The position numbers and the translations under genes were made by a program. From positions 1 to 58,854 of the forward strand of contig JBGVLZ010000055.1 in the NCBI GenBank assembly GCA_045124505.1: DNA of 58,854 nt, read 5' to 3'. The notes under the pieces were generated by a model. That model had not been told where the DNA came from, searched no databases, and saw only the letters and a list, made by a program, of their open reading frames with translations. Positions 44,174-51,319 of the stretch are shown piece by piece. The stretch's first letter is position 1. Each line of letters begins with the position of its first letter. Source of the DNA: RGIG7213 sp045124505 (GTDB taxonomy: Bacteria > Bacillota > Clostridia > Oscillospirales > CAG-272).

Positions 44174-44647
44174 ATGGAACAGGGAAATCTCGTTAAAAAA
44201 AGACGTCATATGAAGATCCTTGAGCTTATTTCAAGCCAGGATATAGAAACACAGGACGATTTATCGGAGCTTCTGCGCATTTCCGGCTTCGAAGTGACTC
44301 AGGCAACGGTATCTCGTGATATCAGGGAGCTTAAGCTTGCAAAATCAGCTGATGAAAACGGTGTATATAAATATACACTTTCCCAGAACGACGATGACAG
44401 ATCAATGGGAAAGTACGGTTTTATTCTGAGAGAAACCGTTGTCAGCTACGAAAAAGCGTGTTCATTAGTAGTTGTTAAAACTATATCAGGTATGGCAAAT
44501 GCGGCTTGTGCGGCGATAGACCATATGCAGTGGTCACACGTTGTCGGTACTATTGCAGGCGATGATACGATTTTTATTGCCGTTAAAGAAGCCGTTGATG
44601 TTGATAACGTGATAAATATCTTGGACGGTATATTATCCAAGACTTGA
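44174..44647 (+). CDS. argR: Arginine repressor ArgR/AhrC
   Basis: The 157-residue protein has the ArgR winged helix (RRHMKILELISSQDIETQDD, then SGFEVTQATVSRDIRELKL) and a C-terminal oligomerisation and arginine-binding domain (TISGMANAACAAIDHM; VGTIAGDDTIFIAVK). It senses arginine and controls its metabolism, and in many Firmicutes it sits before recN as here. It lies 16 bases after tlyA. Confidence 0.95.
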   Translation: MEQGNLVKKRRHMKILELISSQDIETQDDLSELLRISGFEVTQATVSRDIRELKLAKSADENGVYKYTLSQNDDDRSMGKYGFILRETVVSYEKACSLVVVKTISGMANAACAAIDHMQWSHVVGTIAGDDTIFIAVKEAVDVDNVINILDGILSKT

Positions 44648-44667
44648 ATTTGTCTGGGGGTGACGGC

Positions 44668-46368
44668 TTGCTTGCCAATCTTCATATTGAAAACATAGCT
44701 GTTATCAAAAATCTCGATATTGATTTTAACAGCGGTTTTACAGTATTCACCGGTGAAACAGGTGCGGGAAAATCAATAATTATTAATTCCATTAACTTGC
44801 TGTGCGGTGAAAAGGTACAAAAGGATATTATAAGAACAGGGGAAAAAGATGCCGCAGTTTCGGCACTTTTCAAAGATGTACCCGAATATACAGAAGAAAT
44901 ACTTAAGGAAAACAGTATACCCATCTGCGACGGTGAGGTTTATATCACCAGAACGATCAATTCAGACGGAAAAACTTCTGTTAAAGTAAATGGTAAGACA
45001 GTGCCGATCTATTTGCTTAAAGAGATTTCCGATAAACTTCTGACGCTTCACGGTCAGCACTCATCATACCGCTTGCTTGAAGCGAAAAATTATCTCGGTT
45101 ATCTTGATTCGTTTTCCGAATGTTTCGCCGAATATGAAAATTATAGAAGTTCTTACGAAAATTATAAAAAGGAACTTGCAGAATTCAAATCACTTAATAA
45201 GGCTTCGAAGGAAAAAGATGAACGTATAGACCTGCTGAAATTGAGGGTTAAGGAAATAGATTCGTTAAAACTCAAAGCAGGGGAGGAAGATGAGCTTTCA
45301 GAGCTTCGCTTAAAGATAAAAAACATCGAACATCTTGCGAAGCATGTAAAACTGATTTCGAAAGCACTGTATAAGAACTCAAATGGGATGTCAGCATACG
45401 ATCTTATTGAAAGGGCAGCTGACAGTCTTGAAGCAATATCTGATGTTACAAACGATGAAAAATTTGCGGAAAGCGCTAAGAAGCTCCGTGATTTTGCTTA
45501 TGAGCTTGAAGATATTGCATTGAATGCCCGTTCTTTGCTTTCGGGCATCGATGAAGATCCAAAAGAGGCACTTGACAGAATAGAATCAAGACTTGATAAG
45601 ATATCCTCGCTAAAACGCAAATACGGTGTTGATTTTGACGGACTTATTCGTTTGAAGGATGAGACCATAGCGGAGCTTACATCGCTTGATAACTCAGAAA
45701 TTCTGCTTAAAGAATCAAAAGAATGCCTTAAAGAACTGTCTGAAATATGCAAAAATAACGCCGCGGTACTTTCTGAAAAGAGAAAAGTAGGTGCTATTGC
45801 CCTGCAAAACTCCATATGTGATGAGCTTAATGAGCTTGACATGGGACAGCTCCGTTTTATAATATCTGTTGAAGATAAAACTGAATACGATGAAAACGGT
45901 GCAAATTCTGTTGATTTTTTAATATCTACAAACAAAGGCGAAGATGCAAAGCCTGTAAACAAAATTGCATCAGGCGGTGAGCTTTCACGTATAATGCTGG
46001 CTATGCGGTCGGTATTCAGACAGAAAAATAATATAAACACAATAATTTATGATGAAATCGATACGGGAATTTCAGGTGGAACGTGTGAAAAAATAGGAAG
46101 AAAACTTAAAAATTCCACCGATTCCTGTCAGGTGATCTGCATAACACATTCGGCGCAAATTGCGGCAGTTGCGGACAACCATTATAGAATTTTTAAAGAA
46201 ACTGTCAATGACAGAACAGAAACAAAAATAAGTTTATTATCAAACGAAGAAAGGATAAAAGAGCTATCACGTATCATGGGCGGTGTTACCATCACCGAAA
46301 ACGTGCAGGCGGCAGCCCGTGAAATGATAGAAAACGGTACAAAAAATGGGACTGTTACAGGAATTTAA
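44668..46368 (+). CDS. recN: DNA repair protein RecN
   Basis: An SMC-like ATPase: Walker A FTGETGAGKSIIINSI, a long coiled coil (about 150-350), signature-like ASGGELSRIMLAMRSV and Walker B NTIIYDEIDTGISGG. It acts early in double-strand break repair. I start it at TTG 44668, seven bases after GGGGG; the frame opens at TTG 44644 over the argR stop without a ribosome site. It overlaps tyrS by 23 bases. Confidence 0.95.
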   Translation: MLANLHIENIAVIKNLDIDFNSGFTVFTGETGAGKSIIINSINLLCGEKVQKDIIRTGEKDAAVSALFKDVPEYTEEILKENSIPICDGEVYITRTINSDGKTSVKVNGKTVPIYLLKEISDKLLTLHGQHSSYRLLEAKNYLGYLDSFSECFAEYENYRSSYENYKKELAEFKSLNKASKEKDERIDLLKLRVKEIDSLKLKAGEEDELSELRLKIKNIEHLAKHVKLISKALYKNSNGMSAYDLIERAADSLEAISDVTNDEKFAESAKKLRDFAYELEDIALNARSLLSGIDEDPKEALDRIESRLDKISSLKRKYGVDFDGLIRLKDETIAELTSLDNSEILLKESKECLKELSEICKNNAAVLSEKRKVGAIALQNSICDELNELDMGQLRFIISVEDKTEYDENGANSVDFLISTNKGEDAKPVNKIASGGELSRIMLAMRSVFRQKNNINTIIYDEIDTGISGGTCEKIGRKLKNSTDSCQVICITHSAQIAAVADNHYRIFKETVNDRTETKISLLSNEERIKELSRIMGGVTITENVQAAAREMIENGTKNGTVTGI

Positions 46369-47572
46369 AGACAGGGGCATGCTTGCTCAGATAACAAATG
46401 AGGAAGCGGTAAAGGAACTGTTTGAAAAGGAAAAAATTTCTTTTTACATAGGTTTTGACCCCACAGCCGATTCACTTCATATCGGTCACTTCATCCAGAT
46501 GAAAATAATGGCGCATATGCAGCGTGCAGGTCACAGACCTGTTGTTATATTCGGCGGCGGTACGGCAATGATCGGTGACCCGTCCGGCAAAAATGATATG
46601 CGTAAGATGATGACAAGAGAAACGATTCAATATAACGTAGACCGTTTCAAGGAGCAGATGGCTAAATTTATCGATATTTCAGATGGCAAAGCTTTGTTCG
46701 TTGATAACGCAGATTGGCTTTTGCAGCTTAACTACGTTGATTTTATAAGAGATATCGGTAAGCACTTCAATATCAACAGAATGCTTGCGGCTGAATGCTA
46801 CAAAGCAAGACTTGAAAAGGGCGGTCTTACGTTCCTTGAATTTAACTATATGCTTATGCAGAGCTATGACTTCTACAAGCTCTACAAGGATTACGGCGTA
46901 AAGATGGAGCTTGGCGGTGATGACCAGTGGTCAAATATCATCGGCGGTGTTGAGCTTATCAGAAAAATGACAGGCGACGAGGTTTACGGTGTTACATTCA
47001 ATCTTCTTACAAACAGCGAAGGTAAGAAGATGGGCAAGACTGAAAAAGGTGCTGTATGGCTTGATGCTGAAAAAACTTCTCCTTATGAGTTCTATCAATA
47101 CTGGAGAAACATTGGTGACGCTGATGTTATCAAGTGCATGAAGATGCTTACATTTATGCCCCTTGAAGAAATTGCAGAGTATGAAAAGCTCGAGGGCAGT
47201 GAACTTAACCGTGCAAAGGAAAAGCTCGCATATGAGCTTACACTTATAATCCACGGCAAAGAAGAGGCAGATAAGGCTGATGCGGCGGCAAAAGCATTGT
47301 TCGGCGGAAACGGAGATACCGAAAACATGCCCACAACAACACTTACCGATGCTGATTTTACAGACGGTGAAATTGCACTTCTTCAGATGCTTGTTATGTC
47401 AGGTATTGCAAAATCAAGAAACGATGCAAGAACGCTTGTGACACAGGGAAGTGTTACTATTAACGATGAAAAGATAACAGATCTTGCAAAGAAAGTATCA
47501 AAATCCGATATAGGTGACGGACTTATCGTAAGAAAAGGTAAGAAAGTATACCACAAGTTTATCATCGGCTGA
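46346..47572 (+). CDS. tyrS: Tyrosine--tRNA ligase
   Basis: The 408-residue class I synthetase shows FDPTADSLHIGHFIQ (HIGH), the tyrosine-binding YMLMQSYDFYKLY and GGDDQWSNI, a KMSKS variant KMGKTEKGAVWLD, and a C-terminal S4 domain (about 345-405). The KFGKS/KMGKT-type motif and the length fit the TyrZ-like or TyrRS1 groups. The start lies inside recN, so translation is coupled. A LUD gene follows one base after the stop. Confidence 0.95.
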   Translation: MGLLQEFKDRGMLAQITNEEAVKELFEKEKISFYIGFDPTADSLHIGHFIQMKIMAHMQRAGHRPVVIFGGGTAMIGDPSGKNDMRKMMTRETIQYNVDRFKEQMAKFIDISDGKALFVDNADWLLQLNYVDFIRDIGKHFNINRMLAAECYKARLEKGGLTFLEFNYMLMQSYDFYKLYKDYGVKMELGGDDQWSNIIGGVELIRKMTGDEVYGVTFNLLTNSEGKKMGKTEKGAVWLDAEKTSPYEFYQYWRNIGDADVIKCMKMLTFMPLEEIAEYEKLEGSELNRAKEKLAYELTLIIHGKEEADKADAAAKALFGGNGDTENMPTTTLTDADFTDGEIALLQMLVMSGIAKSRNDARTLVTQGSVTINDEKITDLAKKVSKSDIGDGLIVRKGKKVYHKFIIG

Positions 47573-47573
47573 T

Positions 47574-48206
47574 ATGTTTGATAATATTATTGAAAACCTT
47601 AAGCGCAACAATATGAATGCACTTGCAGTGGAAACTGCAAGTGATGCGCTTGAGTATATAAAAAATACGATACCGTCAGGTTCTACCGTATCAAACGGCG
47701 GCTCTGTTACACTTTCCGAGATAGGTGCGCTTGATCTGATGAGAAATGGAAATTATAATTTCCTTGACAGAATGGCTGACGGTTTATCAAGAGATGATAT
47801 TGAAGAAATTTACAGAAAATCGTTTTTTGCTGATTATTATCTTATGAGTACAAATGCACTGACCGAGGACGGTATGCTTTACAATGTTGACGGTAACAGT
47901 AACCGCGTAGCAGCACTTGTTTACGGCCCTAAAAACGTCATAATCGTTGCGGGAAAAAATAAGATAGTGAAAGATATCAACGAAGCGATAAAGCGTGTAA
48001 AAACAGTTGCCGCACCAAAAAACTGTGTCAGACTTAACTGTGAAACGTATTGCAATATAAAAGGTGAATGTGTTTGTGCTGACAGCGGCGATTTTGACGG
48101 ATGCGATACTGACAGCAGAATATGCTGTAATTACGTTATATCATCCAAACAGCGCAAAAAGGGAAGAATAACAGTAGTTATAGTTAATGAAGATTTAGGA
48201 TATTGA
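47574..48206 (+). CDS. LUD-domain (DUF162/LutC-like) protein with C-terminal cysteine cluster
   Basis: The 210-residue protein has the LUD pattern: IPSGSTVSNGGSVTLSEIG, MSTNALTEDGMLYNVDGNS, YGPKNVIIVAGKNKIVKD. Near the C-terminus seven or more cysteines cluster (CETYCNIKGECVCADSG, then CDTDSRICC), suggesting a metal or iron-sulfur site. LUD proteins take part in lactate utilisation with LutA/LutB, but none of those lies here, so its role is open. It is the last gene of the long plus-strand run and is followed by a strong terminator. Confidence 0.85.
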   Translation: MFDNIIENLKRNNMNALAVETASDALEYIKNTIPSGSTVSNGGSVTLSEIGALDLMRNGNYNFLDRMADGLSRDDIEEIYRKSFFADYYLMSTNALTEDGMLYNVDGNSNRVAALVYGPKNVIIVAGKNKIVKDINEAIKRVKTVAAPKNCVRLNCETYCNIKGECVCADSGDFDGCDTDSRICCNYVISSKQRKKGRITVVIVNEDLGY

Positions 48207-48211
48207 TATGT

Positions 48212-48250
48212 AAAAAGCTCACAAGTCGTAAAGATCTGTGAGCTTTTTAT
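48212..48250. terminator. Terminator after the LUD gene
   Basis: A 12-bp perfect stem, AAAAAGCTCACA/TGTGAGCTTTTT, with a T-rich tail. The A-rich 5' arm would also serve the opposite strand. Confidence 0.88.
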
Positions 48251-48277
48251 TATATCGCTATGAAAGGAAAAACAAGA

Positions 48278-48445
48278 ATGAAATCCTGCTTTGCAGGATG
48301 AAATCCGAGTAAACTCGGATGAAATCTTCAGCCTATGGCTTCAGATGAAATCAAATCCGCTTTTCCTTATCCTTGCGAAGCAAGATTTCATCGCGAAGCG
48401 ATTTCATCCATTGGAGGTGGATTTCTTCCGACGAAGGCGGATTTA
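48278..48445. repeat. Modular palindromic repeat block built on ATGAAATC units
   Basis: ATGAAATC occurs four times in direct order (48278, 48298, 48319, 48345), separated by short hairpins: TCCTGC-TTT-GCAGGA (48284-48298), ATCCGAGT-AA-ACTCGGAT (48303-48320) and a weaker AGCC/GGCT one. Then the unit turns round: GATTTCAT at 48384 and 48400 and a decayed copy at 48420, separated by CTTGC-GAA-GCAAG (48372-48384) and ATCGC-GAA-GCGAT (48390-48402). AAATCCGC (48353) and GCGGATTT (48437) bracket the inverted half. It resembles a repeat type I remember next to tRNA genes in related genomes. It is not a CRISPR array: the spacers are hairpins and too short. Confidence 0.75.
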
Positions 48446-48449
48446 ACTG

Positions 48450-48487
48450 AAAAAGACTCAAGATTGTTTCCAATCCTGAGTCTTTTT
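48450..48487 (-). terminator. Terminator for tRNA-Arg
   Basis: A 17-position stem (one A-C mismatch; AAAAAGACTCA with TGAGTCTTTTT, loop TTTC) begins just after the encoded CCA on the minus strand and ends in T's there. It is symmetrical enough to work both ways. Confidence 0.85.
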
Positions 48488-48488
48488 C

Positions 48489-48565
48489 TGGCCTACCCTA
48501 AGGGATTCGAACCCTTAACCGTCAGAATCGGAATCTGATACTCTATCCGGTTGAGCTAAGGGTAG
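48489..48565 (-). tRNA. tRNA-Arg(CCG) with encoded CCA
   Basis: The cloverleaf is complete: acceptor CTACCCT/AGGGTAG, D arm GCTC/GAGT, anticodon stem TCAGA/TCTGA with loop TTCCGAT (anticodon CCG, reading CGG), variable loop CGGTT and T arm AAGGG-TTCGAAT-CCCTT, discriminator G and encoded CCA (48489-48491). It is 74 bases without CCA. Position 32 is U, not C. Confidence 0.95.
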
Positions 48566-48569
48566 ATAT

Positions 48570-48591
48570 GTGATATAAAGAATTATATCAC
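48570..48591 (-). promoter_or_regulatory. Palindromic extended -10 promoter for tRNA-Arg
   Basis: On the minus strand GTGATATAA pairs with TTATATCAC around four bases, and the 5' half contains TGATATAAT (-10 at 48582-48587), giving a leader of roughly ten bases before the tRNA. It abuts the ttcA-like stop codon, so it may also act as a hairpin in the read-through transcript. Confidence 0.5.
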
Positions 48592-49422
48592 TTAATATTC
48601 ATCAAGGAAATTTGTATGAACTCCGTCCTTGCTGTAGCCGATGACCGTATTTAAATTTACGTTGTGCGTGCTTTTGAAAATATTTGCTTCAACCTGCGGA
48701 TAATCTTTTTTCATACTGTTTATAAGCCGTTTCATTTCCTGACGTTTGGATTCCATTACGGCATTTTCATCAGCAATTTTTTCGGTAAAACGGCAGGCGC
48801 ACTGTAAAAATTCAAGCTCGTTATAATTACGCCAAGCAATTATATCATCCTCGCCTACACAGTACATAGGTCTGATAAGCTCCATACCGGGGAAGTTTGT
48901 GGAATGCAGCTTCGGCATCATTGTCTGATACTGTCCGCCGTACAAAAGCCCCATAAGTACAGTTTCAATAACGTCATTATAATGGTGTCCCAAAGCGATT
49001 TTATTACATCCAAGCTCTTTGGCGAAGCGGTACAAATAACCCCTTCTCATTCTTGCGCAGATGTAACATGGAGATTTTTCAATATGCTCGACCGATGCAA
49101 AAATATTGGTGTCATATATACGAATAGGAACACGTAAGAGTTCGGCATTTGAAATAATTTTTTTACGGTTTTTGGGGCTGTAACCGGGATCCATGACAAC
49201 AAATTCAAGCTCAAAGGGAATGTCGCTGTGCCGCTTCAATTCCTGCATAAGCTTCGCCAAAAGCATTGAATCCTTGCCGCCTGACATACAAACAGCAATC
49301 TTATCATAAGGCTTTATAAGTTCGTAATTTCTTACGCCTTCAATGAATTTATTCCAAATACCTTTACGGAATTTTTTATTTATACTGCGCTCTACAAGAC
49401 CGCATTTATCAAGCTCTTTCAT
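48592..49422 (-). CDS. ttcA: TtcA-family PP-loop tRNA thiolation protein
   Basis: The 276-residue protein has the PP-loop CMSGGKDSMLLAKL (about residues 44-57), CYICARMRRGYLYRFA with the paired cysteines and LGHHYNDVIETVLMGLLYGG, as in TtcA, which makes 2-thiocytidine at position 32 of some tRNAs using an iron-sulfur cluster. A third cysteine occurs in LEFLQCACRF. It overlaps the upstream diacylglycerol kinase (TAATG). The neighbouring tRNA-Arg has U32 and so is not an evident substrate. Confidence 0.85.
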   Translation of the reverse strand: MKELDKCGLVERSINKKFRKGIWNKFIEGVRNYELIKPYDKIAVCMSGGKDSMLLAKLMQELKRHSDIPFELEFVVMDPGYSPKNRKKIISNAELLRVPIRIYDTNIFASVEHIEKSPCYICARMRRGYLYRFAKELGCNKIALGHHYNDVIETVLMGLLYGGQYQTMMPKLHSTNFPGMELIRPMYCVGEDDIIAWRNYNELEFLQCACRFTEKIADENAVMESKRQEMKRLINSMKKDYPQVEANIFKSTHNVNLNTVIGYSKDGVHTNFLDEY

Positions 49423-50285
49423 TAAAATTTAAATTTAAGTGCACCCGGAACAACATCAAGACAGATAGGTTTGTTTTTATCTTTAACATATTCAATCTCA
49501 CCGTCTACACAATAATAATTGATCTGTGATATCTCAACATGCTTACATTTAACATATGTAAAATAATCACGGAATTTTTCAATTATCTTACCGTCTTTAA
49601 TGTGTAAACCCTTTTTATAAACACCTATAAGCGATATGAATTTGAGTCTTGACATCTTTTTAACCATTATGAGCTCCATAATGCCATCTGTCACATCCGA
49701 ATCGGGTGAAGAGTGGAATCCGCCTCCGTAATACGAACCGTTTCCAACAAGACAGAGCAAATACTCACCTTCGTAGTTATGCTCAACACCGTCGGCATCT
49801 GTGACCTTTACACACATATTTTGACCGAATTTTTGGAAAAATCGTGCCGCAACACTCAAAATATAAGCCATGCTTCCGGATATTAAAGGTTTCTTTTTCA
49901 TTTTTGATGTTTTAATTACAACGTCGCAATCAAATCCGATGTTAAGCATGTTTATGAAATAACGATCACTGTATTTAACAACATCGCAATTTACAATTTT
50001 ATTTTTGGCAACACGCAAAAAGTCATTTCCTGTACCTGCAGGATATGCAGAAAGTATGGCACTGTCAGCATGTTTACTTTTAAGAATACCGTTAACAGCT
50101 TCATTTATTGTGCCATCACCGCCGTAAACCGTGAGGTGCACGTTTTCCTTTTCGTTACATATATCGAATGCTATACGTTCAGCATCGCCGACACATTTTG
50201 TTGTGCATACTTCTTCGTTTTCCGAAATAAACTTTTCTGCAAGTCCCTTACCTGCTTTAGGGTTTATAATATTTACATTATGCAT
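49422..50285 (-). CDS. Diacylglycerol/lipid kinase family protein (DgkB/YegS-like)
   Basis: The 287-residue protein has the lipid-kinase nucleotide blocks NPKAGKG (about residues 8-14), VYGGDGTINEAVNGI and YPAGTGNDFLRVA, and a C-terminal substrate domain (GGGFHSSPDSDVTDGIMELIM in outline). It phosphorylates diacylglycerol, recycling it from lipoteichoic acid or phospholipid turnover. ATG 50285 has GGGGA five bases ahead; two earlier in-frame ATGs lack this spacing. It is coupled to ttcA downstream. Confidence 0.9.
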   Translation of the reverse strand: MHNVNIINPKAGKGLAEKFISENEEVCTTKCVGDAERIAFDICNEKENVHLTVYGGDGTINEAVNGILKSKHADSAILSAYPAGTGNDFLRVAKNKIVNCDVVKYSDRYFINMLNIGFDCDVVIKTSKMKKKPLISGSMAYILSVAARFFQKFGQNMCVKVTDADGVEHNYEGEYLLCLVGNGSYYGGGFHSSPDSDVTDGIMELIMVKKMSRLKFISLIGVYKKGLHIKDGKIIEKFRDYFTYVKCKHVEISQINYYCVDGEIEYVKDKNKPICLDVVPGALKFKF

Positions 50286-50309
50286 GATTTTCCCCATATC
50301 TACATAATT

Positions 50310-50335
50310 AAGGGGGTGTAGGTTCACACCCCCTT
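50310..50335. other. 10-bp hairpin between the DUF4430 and lipid-kinase genes
   Basis: AAGGGGGTGT pairs perfectly with ACACCCCCTT around a six-base loop. On the minus strand (the direction of both flanking genes) it is followed by AATTATG, not a T-run, so termination would be inefficient. Confidence 0.55.
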
Positions 50336-50346
50336 ATCATATTTTA

Positions 50347-51204
50347 TTATTCTTCGACCGCTTCTGTTTCTGTTGCGTCTGTGTTTTCTTCAACTTCCTT
50401 CAAGTCGAATGAAACGCTGTCACCGTCTGTAAGTACCAATTCCGAAAGAGGAACTGTAACAAGCTCATCATTTACATAAATTGCCCATTTCTTTTCATCA
50501 TTTGCAGCAGAATCGCTGATCTTTGCAATGGACTCTTTATCTTCGGAAAGCTCGATCTTCATTTCGCTTACACTTGCGCCTTCAGCAATAAGCTCTGTCT
50601 TGCCTTCTTTTTTAGCTGCAGAGTTGAATGCGGACATATTAAAGAAGTTGTAAAGCGTAAGGTCAGTCTTATCACCGCTGAATGTAACAGACTCTTCATC
50701 GATCAATTTCTTTGCACCGTCAGTTGCATTGAATGTGATAGAAATTGTTCTGTATGTGTTTTCTTCGAGTTTGAATTCAACGAAATCGTAGTTTTTAAGC
50801 TCGCAATCTCTTGAATCTTCAACCTTCTTACCGTTTACGTAAACGTACCAAAGGAAGGGAACACCGTTTTCATCTTCGCCTGCATTGAATGTTGCAACGC
50901 TGTCAACGGTAACATTTTTACCTATATCGGTAGATATTTTGTAATCCTTCTTTTTGCTTGTACAAAGTGACTGCAAAGCAAGGAAGGGAGTTGCTGTTTT
51001 TTCCCAATCATTTTCGCTGTTTTCATCGGGCTGAACACGTACAGCATCAAGGTACAGGAATTTTTTGCCTGCTTTGTTGTAGACATATACCGAAACATAT
51101 GTCGTGTTTTCTGTCGGATCTTCTGTGTTGCCTGCACATGATACGAGCACCGATGCAAGCATGAGTACGGAAAGAATGAGTGAAATTATCTTGTTAATTT
51201 TCAT
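50347..51204 (-). CDS. DUF4430-domain lipoprotein
   Basis: The 285-residue precursor has a lipoprotein signal (MKINKIISLILSVLMLASVL, then lipobox VSC, Cys at about 23), a Thr/Asn-rich linker and two DUF4430-like modules, the first with GVPFLWYVYVNGKKVED, the second with KKWAIYVNDELV and LTDGDSVSF. DUF4430 modules occur in surface proteins that bind cobalamin-like or other ligands (transcobalamin-like fold). The C-terminus is acidic. Start: ATG 51204, 13 bases after AAAGGAGG, which is long; AGGT/ACCT between them could fold and shorten it. Confidence 0.8.
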   Translation of the reverse strand: MKINKIISLILSVLMLASVLVSCAGNTEDPTENTTYVSVYVYNKAGKKFLYLDAVRVQPDENSENDWEKTATPFLALQSLCTSKKKDYKISTDIGKNVTVDSVATFNAGEDENGVPFLWYVYVNGKKVEDSRDCELKNYDFVEFKLEENTYRTISITFNATDGAKKLIDEESVTFSGDKTDLTLYNFFNMSAFNSAAKKEGKTELIAEGASVSEMKIELSEDKESIAKISDSAANDEKKWAIYVNDELVTVPLSELVLTDGDSVSFDLKEVEENTDATETEAVEE

Positions 51205-51247
51205 ATAGGTATTTAAACCTCCTTTATATAAACACATCTTCTGTCTA

Positions 51248-51276
51248 ATTATACTACAAATTATCTGTATTGTCAA
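51248..51276 (-). promoter_or_regulatory. Perfect consensus promoter for the DUF4430 lipoprotein
   Basis: On the minus strand TTGACA (51271-51276), 17-base spacer, TATAAT (51248-51253): both hexamers match the sigma-70 consensus exactly, so strong constitutive expression is expected. Confidence 0.85.
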
Positions 51277-51319
51277 GTAAATATATCATTATTTGCTGAC
51301 AAAGGGAAAAGAATTTACA

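Noticed and set aside
48278..48445. CRISPR-like array
   Set aside because: The repeat unit is only eight bases, the spacers are self-complementary hairpins of about 11-18 bases, the unit flips orientation, and no cas genes are nearby.
48335..48538. A 67-codon reading frame on the plus strand across the repeat block and tRNA
   Set aside because: It translates palindromic repeats and the reverse of a tRNA gene; it has no ribosome site and is a well-known kind of spurious call.
48489..49422. Functional coupling of TtcA with the adjacent tRNA-Arg(CCG)
   Set aside because: TtcA modifies C32; this tRNA has U32, so proximity alone does not make it a substrate.
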